Assembly: GCF_000308855.1 (NCBI RefSeq)
Contig: NZ_BAGM01000126.1
Location: 33,970-97,969, forward strand
Direction of reading: 5' to 3'
DNA from: Nocardia veterana NBRC 100344
Lineage (GTDB): Bacteria > Actinomycetota > Actinomycetes > Mycobacteriales > Mycobacteriaceae
Length of the DNA stretch: 64,000 nt
Both the position numbers and the translations under genes were made by a program. Of this stretch, positions 35,731 through 44,502 are shown in pieces. Every line of letters starts with the position of its first letter. The stretch's first letter is position 1. Under the pieces are notes generated by a model. That model was not told the DNA's origin and did not search any database. It was given only the letters and a program-made list of their open reading frames with translations.

Positions 35731-37827
35731 TCACCGTGCCTCCTGCTCCTGCGTGTGCTGTGCCTGCGCCTGGATCGCCGTGATCGCCACCGTGTTCACG
35801 ATGTCGGCCACCAGGGCGCCGCGGGACAGATCGTTCACGGGTTTGCGCAGTCCCTGCAGCACCGGTCCGATCGCCACCGCCCCCGCGCTGCGCTGCACGG
35901 CCTTGTAGGTGTTGTTCCCGGTGTTCAGGTCGGGGAAGACGAAAACCGTTGCGCGCCCGGCGACGTCGGAGTTCGGCAGTTTGGTGCTCGCCACCGTCGG
36001 CTCGATCGCCGCGTCGTACTGGATCGGCCCCTCCACGGGGAGCTGCGGGGCTCGCCGGTGCACGAGTTCGGTGGCGGCCCGCACCTTGTCGACATCGGCG
36101 CCGCTGCCGGATTCGCCGGTGGAATACGACAGCATGGCCACCCGCGGCTCGATGCCGAACTGCGCCGCCGTGCGCGCGGAGGAGATCGCGATATCGGCGA
36201 GCTGCTCGGCGGTGGGATCCGGAACGACCGCGCAGTCGCCGTAGGCCAGTACCCGATCCGCCAGGCACATCAGGAACACACTCGACACCGTCGAGACACC
36301 GGGCTCGGTCTTGATGATCTCGAACGACGGCCGGATGGTGTGCGCGGTGGTGTGCGCGGCGCCGGACACCATGCCGTCGGCGATGCCGCGGTACACCATC
36401 ATGGTGCCGAAATACGAGATGTCGGCCATGAATTCGCGCGCTCGCTCCACCGTCATCCCCTTGTGCGCGCGCAGCCGGGCGAATTCCTCGGCGAACTCCT
36501 CGCGCAGCTCGCTGGTGCGGGGGTCGAGCACCTGCGCGGCATCGATGTCGAGGCCCAGTTCGGCGGCGCGGGCGCGCACGGTGGTTTCGTCGCCGAGGAT
36601 CGTCAGGTCCGCGATCTTGCGCTGCAGTACTCGTCCGGCCGCGCGCAGAATTCGGTCGTCGTCGCCCTCCGGAAGCACGATCCGGCGCGGATCGGCCCGG
36701 GCGCGCTCCACCAGCTGATACTCGAACATCTGCGGGGTCACCACCGACGGCACCGGTACCTCGATGAGCTCCAGCAACTTTCGGCTGTCGACCCGCTGCT
36801 CCATCAGGGCCAGGGCGGTGTCCACCTTGCGAATGCTGGTGAGCGACACCCGGCCCCGGGTGTGCGCGGCGGCGCTGGCGGTGTCGAAGGTGCCCAGCCG
36901 GGTGGTCAGGATGGGCAGCTTCGGTTTCAGCCCGGCCATCAGTCGGGCGATCGCCGGATCGGGCAGCATGCCACCGTTCATGATGATGCCCGACAGGGAC
37001 GGAAACCCTTCCGCCTCATGGGCGTTCACCAGCGACAGCAGCACGTCCGATCGGTCGCCCGGGACGATGACGGCGACGCCGTCGGTGAGCCGTTCGAGGA
37101 TGTGTTCGGCCGTCATCCCGCCGACCATCACCGTCAGCGCCTCGCGTTGCAGCAGTTCCGGGTCGCCCGAGTAGACCGTGCCGTCGATGGCCTCGCACAG
37201 TTCGTTCATGGTCGGCGCGGTCAGCAGCGGCACCTCCGGCAGCGTCCACGACGGGCAGGGCAGCACATTCATCGCCGTTCGCACCTGCTCGAGCTGATCC
37301 GGATCGCACCGGTTCACGATGATCGCGGCGAGCTGGGCGTGTTCGAGCTCCAGCTCGGCCTCGCAGACCTGGGCGACCTGCACGACCTGCTCCGGGGTGC
37401 GGCCGGCGCCGCGCAGCACCAGCAGCACCGGTGCGCCGAGGTTGACCGCGATCCGGGCGTTGTAGCGCAGTTCGCTCGGGCCGGCCACATCGGTGTAGTC
37501 GCTGCCGACGATCACCACCGCATCGCAGACCTTGGCCACCTCGTGGAATCGCATCACTATTTCGCTGATCGCGGCGTCCGGATCCGCGTGCACCTGCTCG
37601 TAGGTGACGCCGACGGCCTGGTCGTAGTCGATATCGGCGGTGCTGTGCTCGAGCAGCAATTCGAGAATGTAGTCGCGGCCGTGATTGGACCGCGTGATCG
37701 GCCGGAACACGCCCACCCGCGGCGTGGTCGCCGACAGCATCTGCAACATGCCCAACGCGACGGTCGATTTGCCGGTGTCACCTTCCAGTGACGCGATGTA
37801 CACGGTGGACGGTGCGGTCTCGGCCAT
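35731..37827 (-). CDS. pta: Phosphate acetyltransferase
   Basis: A 698-residue long-form Pta interconverting acetyl-CoA and acetyl phosphate. The N-terminal P-loop-like domain (VYIASLEGDTGKSTVALGML) and middle DRTGG domain precede the C-terminal catalytic domain (about 370-698: RRIVLPEGDD, VSGAAHTTAHTIRPSFEII, SYSTGESGSGADVDKV, GRATVFVFPDLNTGN). The ATG at 37827 has TAAGCT (37840-37835) 13 nt upstream and no RBS, so it appears leaderless. The open frame to 38385 is a shadow. Operon pta-ackA. Confidence 0.97.
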   Translation of the reverse strand: MAETAPSTVYIASLEGDTGKSTVALGMLQMLSATTPRVGVFRPITRSNHGRDYILELLLEHSTADIDYDQAVGVTYEQVHADPDAAISEIVMRFHEVAKVCDAVVIVGSDYTDVAGPSELRYNARIAVNLGAPVLLVLRGAGRTPEQVVQVAQVCEAELELEHAQLAAIIVNRCDPDQLEQVRTAMNVLPCPSWTLPEVPLLTAPTMNELCEAIDGTVYSGDPELLQREALTVMVGGMTAEHILERLTDGVAVIVPGDRSDVLLSLVNAHEAEGFPSLSGIIMNGGMLPDPAIARLMAGLKPKLPILTTRLGTFDTASAAAHTRGRVSLTSIRKVDTALALMEQRVDSRKLLELIEVPVPSVVTPQMFEYQLVERARADPRRIVLPEGDDDRILRAAGRVLQRKIADLTILGDETTVRARAAELGLDIDAAQVLDPRTSELREEFAEEFARLRAHKGMTVERAREFMADISYFGTMMVYRGIADGMVSGAAHTTAHTIRPSFEIIKTEPGVSTVSSVFLMCLADRVLAYGDCAVVPDPTAEQLADIAISSARTAAQFGIEPRVAMLSYSTGESGSGADVDKVRAATELVHRRAPQLPVEGPIQYDAAIEPTVASTKLPNSDVAGRATVFVFPDLNTGNNTYKAVQRSAGAVAIGPVLQGLRKPVNDLSRGALVADIVNTVAITAIQAQAQHTQEQEAR

Positions 37828-37834
37828 GGACCCG

Positions 37835-37840
37835 AGCTTA
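37835..37840 (-). promoter_or_regulatory. -10 box of the pta-ackA operon
   Basis: TAAGCT on the minus strand, 13 nt before the pta ATG, implying a leaderless transcript. Confidence 0.45.
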
Positions 37841-37984
37841 GTGAGCGGGGCGGCCGGTTCGTTTGCGCGCACTGCGGGTCGACCGAAATCACATCGCGTG
37901 GAGCAACCGTTCGGCGTCGTGCCAGTCGGACCGAGCTGCCGATGCGGATGAGCGAATCGGATATCCAGATGGGCCGAACAAACA

Positions 37985-38013
37985 TTGTCCGGCTCATTCG
38001 TCCCTCCTAGCGT
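37985..38013 (+). promoter_or_regulatory. Sigma-A-like promoter of the LLM oxidoreductase gene
   Basis: TTGTCC (37985-37990), 17-nt spacer, TAGCGT (38008-38013): standard spacing, 55 bp before the ATG at 38069. Confidence 0.5.
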
Positions 38014-38068
38014 GGCACGTAGCAACGCCACGACACACGGCGGCCCGCGGCCGCAGACGGGATTCACC

Positions 38069-38857
38069 ATGCGAATCGGCACCTTCCTGCCCACGTCCAC
38101 TCCCGACCCGACGCTTCCGATCCTCGGCGATATCGGCGCCGCGGCCCGGCACGCGGAAAACCTCGGGCTGGATTCCATCTGGGCGACCGACCACCTCATC
38201 GCGAGCGCCCCGATGGTGGAGAGCACCGTGACCCTGGCGACCGCCGCGGCGCTGACCGAACGAATCCACATCGGGTACGGCGTGCTCCTGTTGGCCCTGC
38301 GCCCCGTGCCCTGGGCTGCCAAGCAGATCAGCGCCCTGCAGTACGTTTCCGGCAACCGGCTGCTGCTCGGCATCGGCACCGGCAATCCCGCGCACGGCGA
38401 TATCGCCTGGCGCGCGACCGGATTGTCCTACGCCGACCGCGGCCGCGACACCGACGAGGCCCTGCGGCTGCTGCCCGACCTGATCGCCGGAAACTCCACC
38501 ACCCTCCCGGACGGCACCGGCATCACGCTGAGCCCCGGCACGCCGGTCCCACCGATCCTGGTGGCCGGCGACGTCCGCCGCGCCAAACGGCGAGCCGCCG
38601 AATTCGCGGACAGCTGGATCGCCATGGGGCTGGGGCCGGAGGATGTGGCTGCCGTCGCGCGGGAGTTGGCCGAGCTGGCAACGGAATTCGGGCGCCCCGC
38701 GCCCACCGTCTCGTTGGTCGTCTCGCTTCCCGAGGACCTCGCCGCGGCCCGGGAACGCCGCGCCGCCTACGCGGAGGCCGGCGTCGACCACCTCATCGTG
38801 GCGCCACGCGACGCCGATTGGCGCAGCGGATACGAATTCGTCGCCGCCGTGCACTAG
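38069..38857 (+). CDS. LLM class (F420-type) oxidoreductase
   Basis: A 262-residue luciferase-like TIM barrel: MRIGTFLPTSTPDPTLPILG, HAENLGLDSIWATDHLI, TERIHIGYGVLLLALRPVPWAAKQISALQ and GIGTGNP with the cofactor-phosphate loop. Actinobacterial members mostly use F420, some FMN; substrate unknown. It is shorter than the usual 290-340 residues, lacking part of the insertion after strand 7. Neighbours at 38908 and 40059 are also F420-type enzymes. The ATG at 38069 was chosen because the fold begins there. Confidence 0.83.
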   Translation: MRIGTFLPTSTPDPTLPILGDIGAAARHAENLGLDSIWATDHLIASAPMVESTVTLATAAALTERIHIGYGVLLLALRPVPWAAKQISALQYVSGNRLLLGIGTGNPAHGDIAWRATGLSYADRGRDTDEALRLLPDLIAGNSTTLPDGTGITLSPGTPVPPILVAGDVRRAKRRAAEFADSWIAMGLGPEDVAAVARELAELATEFGRPAPTVSLVVSLPEDLAAARERRAAYAEAGVDHLIVAPRDADWRSGYEFVAAVH

Positions 38858-38894
38858 ACCGGTTCGTGGACGTGGCGGCCGGGGCTCGAGCACC

Positions 38895-38907
38895 TAGGAT
38901 TTCCCGC
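38895..38907 (+). promoter_or_regulatory. Leaderless-type promoter of the deazaflavin reductase gene
   Basis: TAGGAT at 38895-38900, 13 nt before the ATG at 38908; no RBS. Confidence 0.5.
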
Positions 38908-39417
38908 ATGACGGCACAGTTTCCGGATCGGCAGTGGGGCTCACGGACCGGGCTGCTCGGGCGTACGGCGAGTGCGTTCGCGGCCACCCGGATCGGATCG
39001 ACGGTGGTTCGCGCGCTGACCCCCCTGGATCGAAAGGTCCTGCAGCGCACCGATGCTCGATACACGATCCTCGGGCCGATCGGCGCGCCGATCATCCTGC
39101 TCACCACGACCGGCCGCAAGTCCGGACAGCCGCGCACCTCACCGCTGCTGTACATCCACGACGGTGACACGCTGTACGTGATCGGCAGCAACTTCGGCCA
39201 GGCCCGCCATCCCGCGTGGACCGCCAATCTGCTGGCTACGCCCGAAGCGGTGGTAACGATCGACGGACAACGTATTCCGGTGCGCGCACAGCTGATCGAG
39301 GATCCGGAGCGCAAACAGCGGATCTTCGACCGCTTCGTGGAGACGACCGAGGCATACGCCGCCTACCGCAGCCGGACGACGCGTGATCTGCGTATCTTCG
39401 CGCTGACCCGGAGCTGA
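38908..39417 (+). CDS. Ddn-like F420-dependent nitroreductase family protein
   Basis: A 169-residue split-barrel protein of the deazaflavin-dependent nitroreductase family (Ddn/FDOR-B group): ILLTTTGRKSGQPRTSPLLY, LYVIGSNFGQARHPAWTANLLA and the F420-phosphate-contacting basic residues in TTGRKSGQPR. Family members reduce quinones, nitro compounds or unsaturated substrates with F420H2. The specific substrate cannot be told. The ATG at 38908 fits the family N-terminus and the promoter; the frame is open from 38818 inside the previous gene's end. Confidence 0.85.
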   Translation: MTAQFPDRQWGSRTGLLGRTASAFAATRIGSTVVRALTPLDRKVLQRTDARYTILGPIGAPIILLTTTGRKSGQPRTSPLLYIHDGDTLYVIGSNFGQARHPAWTANLLATPEAVVTIDGQRIPVRAQLIEDPERKQRIFDRFVETTEAYAAYRSRTTRDLRIFALTRS

Positions 39418-39538
39418 GCACGGATCCGCGTCCCCGGACCGTCCGGCCCCGGACCACGCCACGGTTGACCAGGTACCCCCTGCCCGCGAGGGGAGTACCC
39501 CGTTGACCTCGTTGCGGCCGAGGCGATTTGATTCGACG

Positions 39539-40042
39539 ATGACATGGTCACCACCGCTGATCACCACGGGCACCGAACGTCGATTGCTCGAGGGCATGCT
39601 CGAGCGCAACCGGGCCGAACTGATCGGCACGATCCGCGGCCTCTCGGAATCCCAAGCGCGTCGACGCCTCGTCCCCTCCGCCACCACCCCGATCGGCCTC
39701 GTCAAACACGCCGCGGTCGCCCAGCGGATCTGGTTTCAGCGCATCGTGGCCGGCATACCGGCCGGCGAATGCGACGGGCCCACGGTCTCGGGTGATCCGA
39801 GTTTCGTGGTCGCCGACGACGAGACCGTGGCCGACGTGATCGCCGAATTCGAGCGCACCTCCGCCCGGGCCCGCGAGATCGCCGCCGATGTCGACCTCGA
39901 CGACACAAGGATCCACCCACGCCTCGGAGAGGTCAGCCTCCGCTTCATCTACGTGTTCCTCATCGAGGAACTCGCCCGCCACGCCGGTCACGGCGACATC
40001 CTGCGCGAACAGCTCGACAGTCCCGAGTCCGCGGCGGGCTGA
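39539..40042 (+). CDS. DinB family protein (DUF664)
   Basis: A 167-residue four-helix DinB-like protein, MTWSPPLITTGTERRLLEGM at the start and LIEELARHAGHGDILREQLD near the end; His residues in GLVKHAA and RHAGHGD are likely metal ligands. Some actinobacterial relatives are mycothiol-dependent transferases, but no activity can be assigned. ATG 39539 matches the family start; a TTG at 39503 has a better Shine-Dalgarno (GGGGAG) and would add 12 residues. Confidence 0.83.
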   Translation: MTWSPPLITTGTERRLLEGMLERNRAELIGTIRGLSESQARRRLVPSATTPIGLVKHAAVAQRIWFQRIVAGIPAGECDGPTVSGDPSFVVADDETVADVIAEFERTSARAREIAADVDLDDTRIHPRLGEVSLRFIYVFLIEELARHAGHGDILREQLDSPESAAG

Positions 40043-40058
40043 CCTCCGCAGCGGCAAC

Positions 40059-41066
40059 TCAGAGCGCCCGCAGCCGGGGTGCCAGATCGCGGGCGAACAG
40101 GTCCAGGAAGCGTCGCTGGTCGTGGCCGGGGGCATGGAAGACCAGGTGGTTGAGGCCGGCATCCACATACGGCTTGATCTGCTCGACCGCCTCGTCCGGA
40201 TCGCTGGCCACGATCCAGCGCTTGGCGATCTGTTCGATCGGCAGCGCGTCGGCGGCCGCCTCCATCTCGATCGGATCGGTGATCGAATGCTTCTGCTCGG
40301 CGGTCAGCGACAGCGGCGCCCAGAACCGCGTATTCTCCAGCGCCAGTTCGGGGTCGGTGTCGTAGGAGATCTTGATCTCGATCATCCGGTCGATATCGCC
40401 GACGCTGCGGCCGACCTTCTCCGCGCCTTCGGCCACGGCCGGCATCAGTTTCTCGGTGTAGAGGTCCATCCCCTTGCCCGAGGTGCAGATGAAACCGTCG
40501 CCGGCGCGGCCCGCGTACCGGGCGACGACGGGTCCGCCCGCCGCGATGTAGATCGGAATCCCGCCCGGCGGCACGTCGTAGATCGAGGCGCCGACGGTGG
40601 TGTAGTACTGGCCCTCGAAGCTGACCCGGTCGCCGGTCCACAGCGCGCGCATCAGATCGACCGATTCCCGCAGCCGGGCGAACCGCTCCTTGAACTCCGG
40701 CCACTCGCCCTGATAACCGGTCGCGATCTCGTTGAGCGCCTCACCGGTGCCGACCCCGAGCATGATCCGGTCGGGGTAGAGACAGCCCATCGTCGCGAAG
40801 GCCTGCGCGACGACCGCCGGGTTGTAGCGGAAGGTCGGGGTGAGAACCGAGGTGCCGAGTTGGATGCGCGAGGTGCGCTCCCCGACCGCCGTCATCCAGG
40901 CCAGCGAGAACGGCGCGTGTCCGCCCTGATGCCGCCAGGGCTGGAAGTGATCGCTGACGGTCGCGCTGTCGAGTCCGTGCTCTTCGACCAGAACGCCGAG
41001 CTCGACGAGCTCGCGTGGTCCGAATTGTTCTGCCGACGCCTTGTATCCGAGCTTGAGATCACTCAC
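40059..41066 (-). CDS. fgd: F420-dependent glucose-6-phosphate dehydrogenase
   Basis: Oxidises glucose 6-phosphate and reduces F420, the main source of F420H2 in mycobacteria and nocardiae. The 335-residue TIM barrel is nearly identical in motifs to M. tuberculosis Fgd1: LKLGYKASAEQFGPRELVEL, SATVSDHFQPWRHQGGHAPF (catalytic His and Trp), LTPTFRYNPA, VGTGEALNEIATGY and GLNHLVFHAPGHDQRRFL. The start is the GTG at 41066 with AGGAG nine bases upstream; the frame to 41171 is not homologous. It is separate from pta here, unlike in M. tuberculosis, where fgd1 adjoins pta directly. Confidence 0.97.
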   Translation of the reverse strand: MSDLKLGYKASAEQFGPRELVELGVLVEEHGLDSATVSDHFQPWRHQGGHAPFSLAWMTAVGERTSRIQLGTSVLTPTFRYNPAVVAQAFATMGCLYPDRIMLGVGTGEALNEIATGYQGEWPEFKERFARLRESVDLMRALWTGDRVSFEGQYYTTVGASIYDVPPGGIPIYIAAGGPVVARYAGRAGDGFICTSGKGMDLYTEKLMPAVAEGAEKVGRSVGDIDRMIEIKISYDTDPELALENTRFWAPLSLTAEQKHSITDPIEMEAAADALPIEQIAKRWIVASDPDEAVEQIKPYVDAGLNHLVFHAPGHDQRRFLDLFARDLAPRLRAL

Positions 41067-41285
41067 TGCGCCACTCCTGTTCGCCGTCACATGCCTGCCT
41101 GGGCCGACTCCCGGGCGGGAGACAACCGCGTCGACCGAGTGCAGCGCTGGACGGGTGTCCCGAAATTCCACAGCGCGGCATGCTGCGGTCTCCTCCGACC
41201 ATAGTCAGGCCGGATTCCGGCGCCGCCGCGCGTGCGCACCTACCGGAACGTCACATCGGCACCGGGGATAGCTCACAATTGCCTC

Positions 41286-42086
41286 GTGACTTCCGACAAC
41301 GAGCCGATTCTGTCCTACCTGACCGATATGGACGGGGTGCTGGTGCACGAGGACCACCTGATCCCCGGCGCCGACCAGTTCCTGGCGGAATTGACCGAGC
41401 GGGAGATTCCGTTCCTGGTGCTCACCAACAACTCCATCCGCACCCCGCGCGATCTGCAGGCCCGGCTGCGCCGGATCGGGCTCGATATTCCGGCCGCCTC
41501 GATCTGGACCTCGGCGACCGCGACGGCGACCTTCCTCAACGAGCAGCGCCCGGGCGGCACGGCCTATGTGGTCGGCGAATCGGGGCTCACCACGGCCCTG
41601 CACGAGATCGGCTACGTGCTGACCGACAGCGATCCGGATTACGTGGTCCTCGGCGAGACGCGCACCTATTCGTTCGAGGCGATCACCACCGCGATCCGGT
41701 TGGTGGAGCGCGGGGCCCGGTTCATCGCGACGAATCCGGACCCGACCGGGCCGTCGCGCGAGGGTGTGCTGCCCGCGACGGGTTCGGTCGCCGCGCTGAT
41801 CACCCGGGCCACCGGCCGCGACCCCTACTACGTCGGCAAGCCCAACCCACTGATGATGCGCTCGGCGCTGCGGCAGATCGGGGCCCATTCCCAGTCGGCC
41901 GTGATGATCGGCGACCGGATGGATACCGACGTGATCGCGGGTCTCGAGGCCGGGATGCGCACGGTCCTGGTCACGTCGGGCATCTCCACCCGCACCTCGA
42001 TGGAACAGTTCCCGTACCGGCCGACACTCGTGATCGACTCGGTGGCCGACCTCGTCGGCCGGACCGAGAATCCGTTCGCGGTCTGA
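41286..42086 (+). CDS. HAD superfamily phosphatase, NagD-like
   Basis: A 266-residue HAD hydrolase with the C2-type cap: motif I YLTDMDGVL (nucleophile and acid Asp), motif II LVLTNNSIRT, motif III Lys in YYVGKPNPLMM, motif IV MIGDRMDTDV. The set matches NagD/p-nitrophenylphosphatase-type enzymes acting on small phosphorylated metabolites. Substrate unknown. GTG at 41286; a CACAAT box 12 nt upstream suggests a leaderless start. Confidence 0.9.
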   Translation: MTSDNEPILSYLTDMDGVLVHEDHLIPGADQFLAELTEREIPFLVLTNNSIRTPRDLQARLRRIGLDIPAASIWTSATATATFLNEQRPGGTAYVVGESGLTTALHEIGYVLTDSDPDYVVLGETRTYSFEAITTAIRLVERGARFIATNPDPTGPSREGVLPATGSVAALITRATGRDPYYVGKPNPLMMRSALRQIGAHSQSAVMIGDRMDTDVIAGLEAGMRTVLVTSGISTRTSMEQFPYRPTLVIDSVADLVGRTENPFAV

Positions 42087-42095
42087 GCGAGATAC

Positions 42096-42578
42096 CTACG
42101 GCGCCGCTCGTCGATCCGAATCCGCCGGCGGCGCCTCGGTTTCGAGCGCGTCCAGTGCCGCCGACAGCTCGGTCAGCGCCGCCACCACCTCGGCGAACCG
42201 CTGCGAACCCAGCTGCTGGGCAAGACGTTTCGCCATGACCCCGTGCTGCGGGGTGATGCGCCGTACGGCCTCGTAGCCGGCATCGGTGATCGCGACCAGC
42301 TTGGCCCGGCGGTGCGCCGGATTGGGCCGGTACTCGGCGAAACCCTTGTCCACCAACAGATCCGCGATCCGCTGCACGCTCTGGCGGGTGATGCCCATCT
42401 CCCGGGCGATGCCCGAGACCGGCAGCGGTTCGTGCAGCACCGCGCCGAGCACCTGCCACCACGCCGCGGTGATTCCGGCCGGCTTCGCCAATTCCTCGGC
42501 GAGGGCGAGGAATTGGCCGTTGAGTTTGAACGAGGTGATCGCCGCCGCCGAGAACAGGTCGGCCTCGCTGCGGCTCAC
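42096..42578 (-). CDS. MarR family regulator
   Basis: A 160-residue winged-helix regulator: the DNA-recognition segment is VSGIAREMGITRQSVQRIADLLVDKGFAEYRPNPAHRRAK with the basic wing. The GTG at 42578 overlaps the stop of the DJ-1 gene (GTGA), so the pair is co-transcribed. The twin palindromes at the operon start are its probable operators, giving autoregulation. Confidence 0.92.
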   Translation of the reverse strand: MSRSEADLFSAAAITSFKLNGQFLALAEELAKPAGITAAWWQVLGAVLHEPLPVSGIAREMGITRQSVQRIADLLVDKGFAEYRPNPAHRRAKLVAITDAGYEAVRRITPQHGVMAKRLAQQLGSQRFAEVVAALTELSAALDALETEAPPADSDRRAAP

Positions 42579-43201
42579 GCCGACTCCGCGCCCTGGGCCT
42601 GCAGGTCGTAGAAGCCCTGCGGATCCCGCTCCGCGTAGAGCCGGTACCAGGCGTCGAGGACCGCGGGGTCGAACAGGTCGAGCCGCGCGAAGACGTGCCG
42701 GGCGAAGTCGATCGGCGCGATACCGCTCGCGGTGATCAGATCGCCGTCGGTCACCGCCGGTTCGTCGCGGTACTGGGCGGCGCCCGAATAACCGGTCGGC
42801 ACAAGGTATTCCGCCGCATTGCTGGTGTGCGGGCGGGAATCGAGCAGACCCTGCGCCGCGAGCCCGTAGGTCGCCCCGCAGATCGCCGCGACCGGGACAC
42901 CGGCGGCGAGAAAGTCCTGCGCCGCCCGAGCGAACGGCAGCAACTGCTCGCCCTCCCAGATATCGGCGCCGGGCAGGATCAACATCGCGCTGTCCTCCGG
43001 CGTGAGTTGGTCCAACGTCAGGTCGGGGACGACGCGCAGGCCGCCCATCGAGGTGATCGGCGCGGTGGTGGCGCCGACGGTGCGGATCTGCCAGGCGCCC
43101 GGCTCGCGCTGCATCAACGGCCGGTTGATACCGGCTGTGACGTAGCCCAGCTCCCAATCGGCGTAGGTGTCGTAGACGGCCACATGCACTGTTTTACTCA
43201 T
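42575..43201 (-). CDS. DJ-1/PfpI family protein
   Basis: A 208-residue class I glutamine amidotransferase-like protein. The nucleophile-elbow Cys is in VAAICGATYGLAAQG, and the upstream acidic residue in ILPGADIWEG matches the DJ-1/PfpI layout. Family activities range from glyoxalase and amidase-like to stress chaperone functions; none can be fixed here. The start codon lies inside the first operator palindrome and there is no Shine-Dalgarno, suggesting a leaderless mRNA. Confidence 0.9.
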   Translation of the reverse strand: MSKTVHVAVYDTYADWELGYVTAGINRPLMQREPGAWQIRTVGATTAPITSMGGLRVVPDLTLDQLTPEDSAMLILPGADIWEGEQLLPFARAAQDFLAAGVPVAAICGATYGLAAQGLLDSRPHTSNAAEYLVPTGYSGAAQYRDEPAVTDGDLITASGIAPIDFARHVFARLDLFDPAVLDAWYRLYAERDPQGFYDLQAQGAESA

Positions 43202-43236
43202 GACAGTATGCTGTCATACTTGACAGCATACTGTCA
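43201..43236. promoter_or_regulatory. Twin MarR operators TGACAG-N4-CTGTCA
   Basis: Two 16-bp palindromes, 43201-43216 (TGACAGTATGCTGTCA) and 43221-43236 (TGACAGCATACTGTCA), are themselves inverted copies of each other and lie 20 bp centre to centre, so two dimers would bind the same face of the helix. The first touches the DJ-1 start codon. The minus strand also offers TTGACA as a -35 inside the distal site. Confidence 0.85.
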
Positions 43237-43250
43237 ACAGGCGTGGTGGC

Positions 43251-44465
43251 TCAGCTCAGCGCCTGCTCCAGATCGCCGAGCAGATCCTCGACATCCTCGA
43301 GTCCGATCGAGATCCGCAGCACCCCGTCGGTCAGCCCCACGGCCGCCCGGCCCTCCGGCCCCATCGCGCGGTGGGTGGTGGTCGCCGGATGCGTGATCAG
43401 GGTTTTGGCGTCACCGAGGTTGTTGGAGATGTCGATGATGCGCAGCCGGTTCAGCACCTCGAACGCCCGCTTCTTCCCCTCGTCCGCGCCGGCCGTCAGC
43501 TCGAAGGTCACCACGGTGCCGCCGCCGGACATCTGCGAGATCGCCAGCTCGTGCTGCGGATGCGAGGTGAGGAACGGATACTTCGTCCACGCCACCGCCG
43601 GATGCCGCTCCAGGAATTCCGCGATCGCCAGGGCCGACTGCGTCGACTGCCGCACCCGCAGCGGCATGGTCTCCAGACCCTTCAGCAGCGTCCACGCGTT
43701 GAACGGGCTCAGCGCCGGACCGGTGTGCCGCATCAGATGCTTGACCGGGCCGTTGATGTAATCGCTCGTACCGAGGATCGCACCGCCGAGCACCCGGCCC
43801 TGGCCGTCGATGTGCTTGGTCCCCGAATACACCACCACATCGGCACCCAGATCGAGGCTGCGCTGCAGCAGCGGGGTCGCGAAGACGTTGTCCAGCACCA
43901 CTTTCGCGCCCGCCGCGTGGGCGAGCTCGCTGACCCGCCGCACATCGACGAGGGTCTGCATCGGATTGGACGGGGTTTCGAAGAAGACCGCCGTCGTCGG
44001 CTGCGACAGCGCCTGCTCCCACTGCGCGAGATCCTCACCGTCGACGAAGACGGTTTCCACACCCCAGCGCGGCAGGATCTCGTTGCACACCACGAAGCAG
44101 GAACCGAACAGGCTGCGCGCGGCGACCAGCCGATCACCCTGCCCGAGCAACGCGGCCAAGGCGGTGAACACCGCCGACATCCCGCTGGCGGTCGCGAAAC
44201 ACGCTTCGGCGCCCTCGAGCAGCCGCATCCGCTCCTCGAACATGGCGACCGTCGGATTGCCGTAGCGCGAATACACGAAATGCTCGATATCGCCGGTGAA
44301 GGCCGCCTCGGCCGCCTCGGCACTCTCGTAGACGAAACCCGACGACAGGTACAGCGCCTCCGAAGTCTCCTCGAATCCGGACCGCCGCAAACCCCCGCGA
44401 ACACCCAGTGTCGCCGGGCCCACGCCCTCGGGCAGCGGCCGATCGAATGCACCGCCGGTGATCAT
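43251..44465 (-). CDS. metZ: O-succinylhomoserine sulfhydrylase MetZ
   Basis: PLP enzyme making homocysteine from O-succinylhomoserine and sulfide. The 404-residue product has YSRYGNPTVAMFEERM, GSCFVVCNEILPRWG, FFETPSNPMQTLVD, the PLP-Lys region VVVYSGTKHIDGQGRVLGGA, and THPATTTHRAMGPEGRAAVG. The ATG at 44465 has GGGAGA upstream. It follows the rhodanese gene by 37 bp and is under the SAM-IV riboswitch further upstream. Confidence 0.95.
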   Translation of the reverse strand: MITGGAFDRPLPEGVGPATLGVRGGLRRSGFEETSEALYLSSGFVYESAEAAEAAFTGDIEHFVYSRYGNPTVAMFEERMRLLEGAEACFATASGMSAVFTALAALLGQGDRLVAARSLFGSCFVVCNEILPRWGVETVFVDGEDLAQWEQALSQPTTAVFFETPSNPMQTLVDVRRVSELAHAAGAKVVLDNVFATPLLQRSLDLGADVVVYSGTKHIDGQGRVLGGAILGTSDYINGPVKHLMRHTGPALSPFNAWTLLKGLETMPLRVRQSTQSALAIAEFLERHPAVAWTKYPFLTSHPQHELAISQMSGGGTVVTFELTAGADEGKKRAFEVLNRLRIIDISNNLGDAKTLITHPATTTHRAMGPEGRAAVGLTDGVLRISIGLEDVEDLLGDLEQALS

Positions 44466-44502
44466 GACTGTCTCCCATCCACCGGGTAACACGAACGGGC
44501 GG

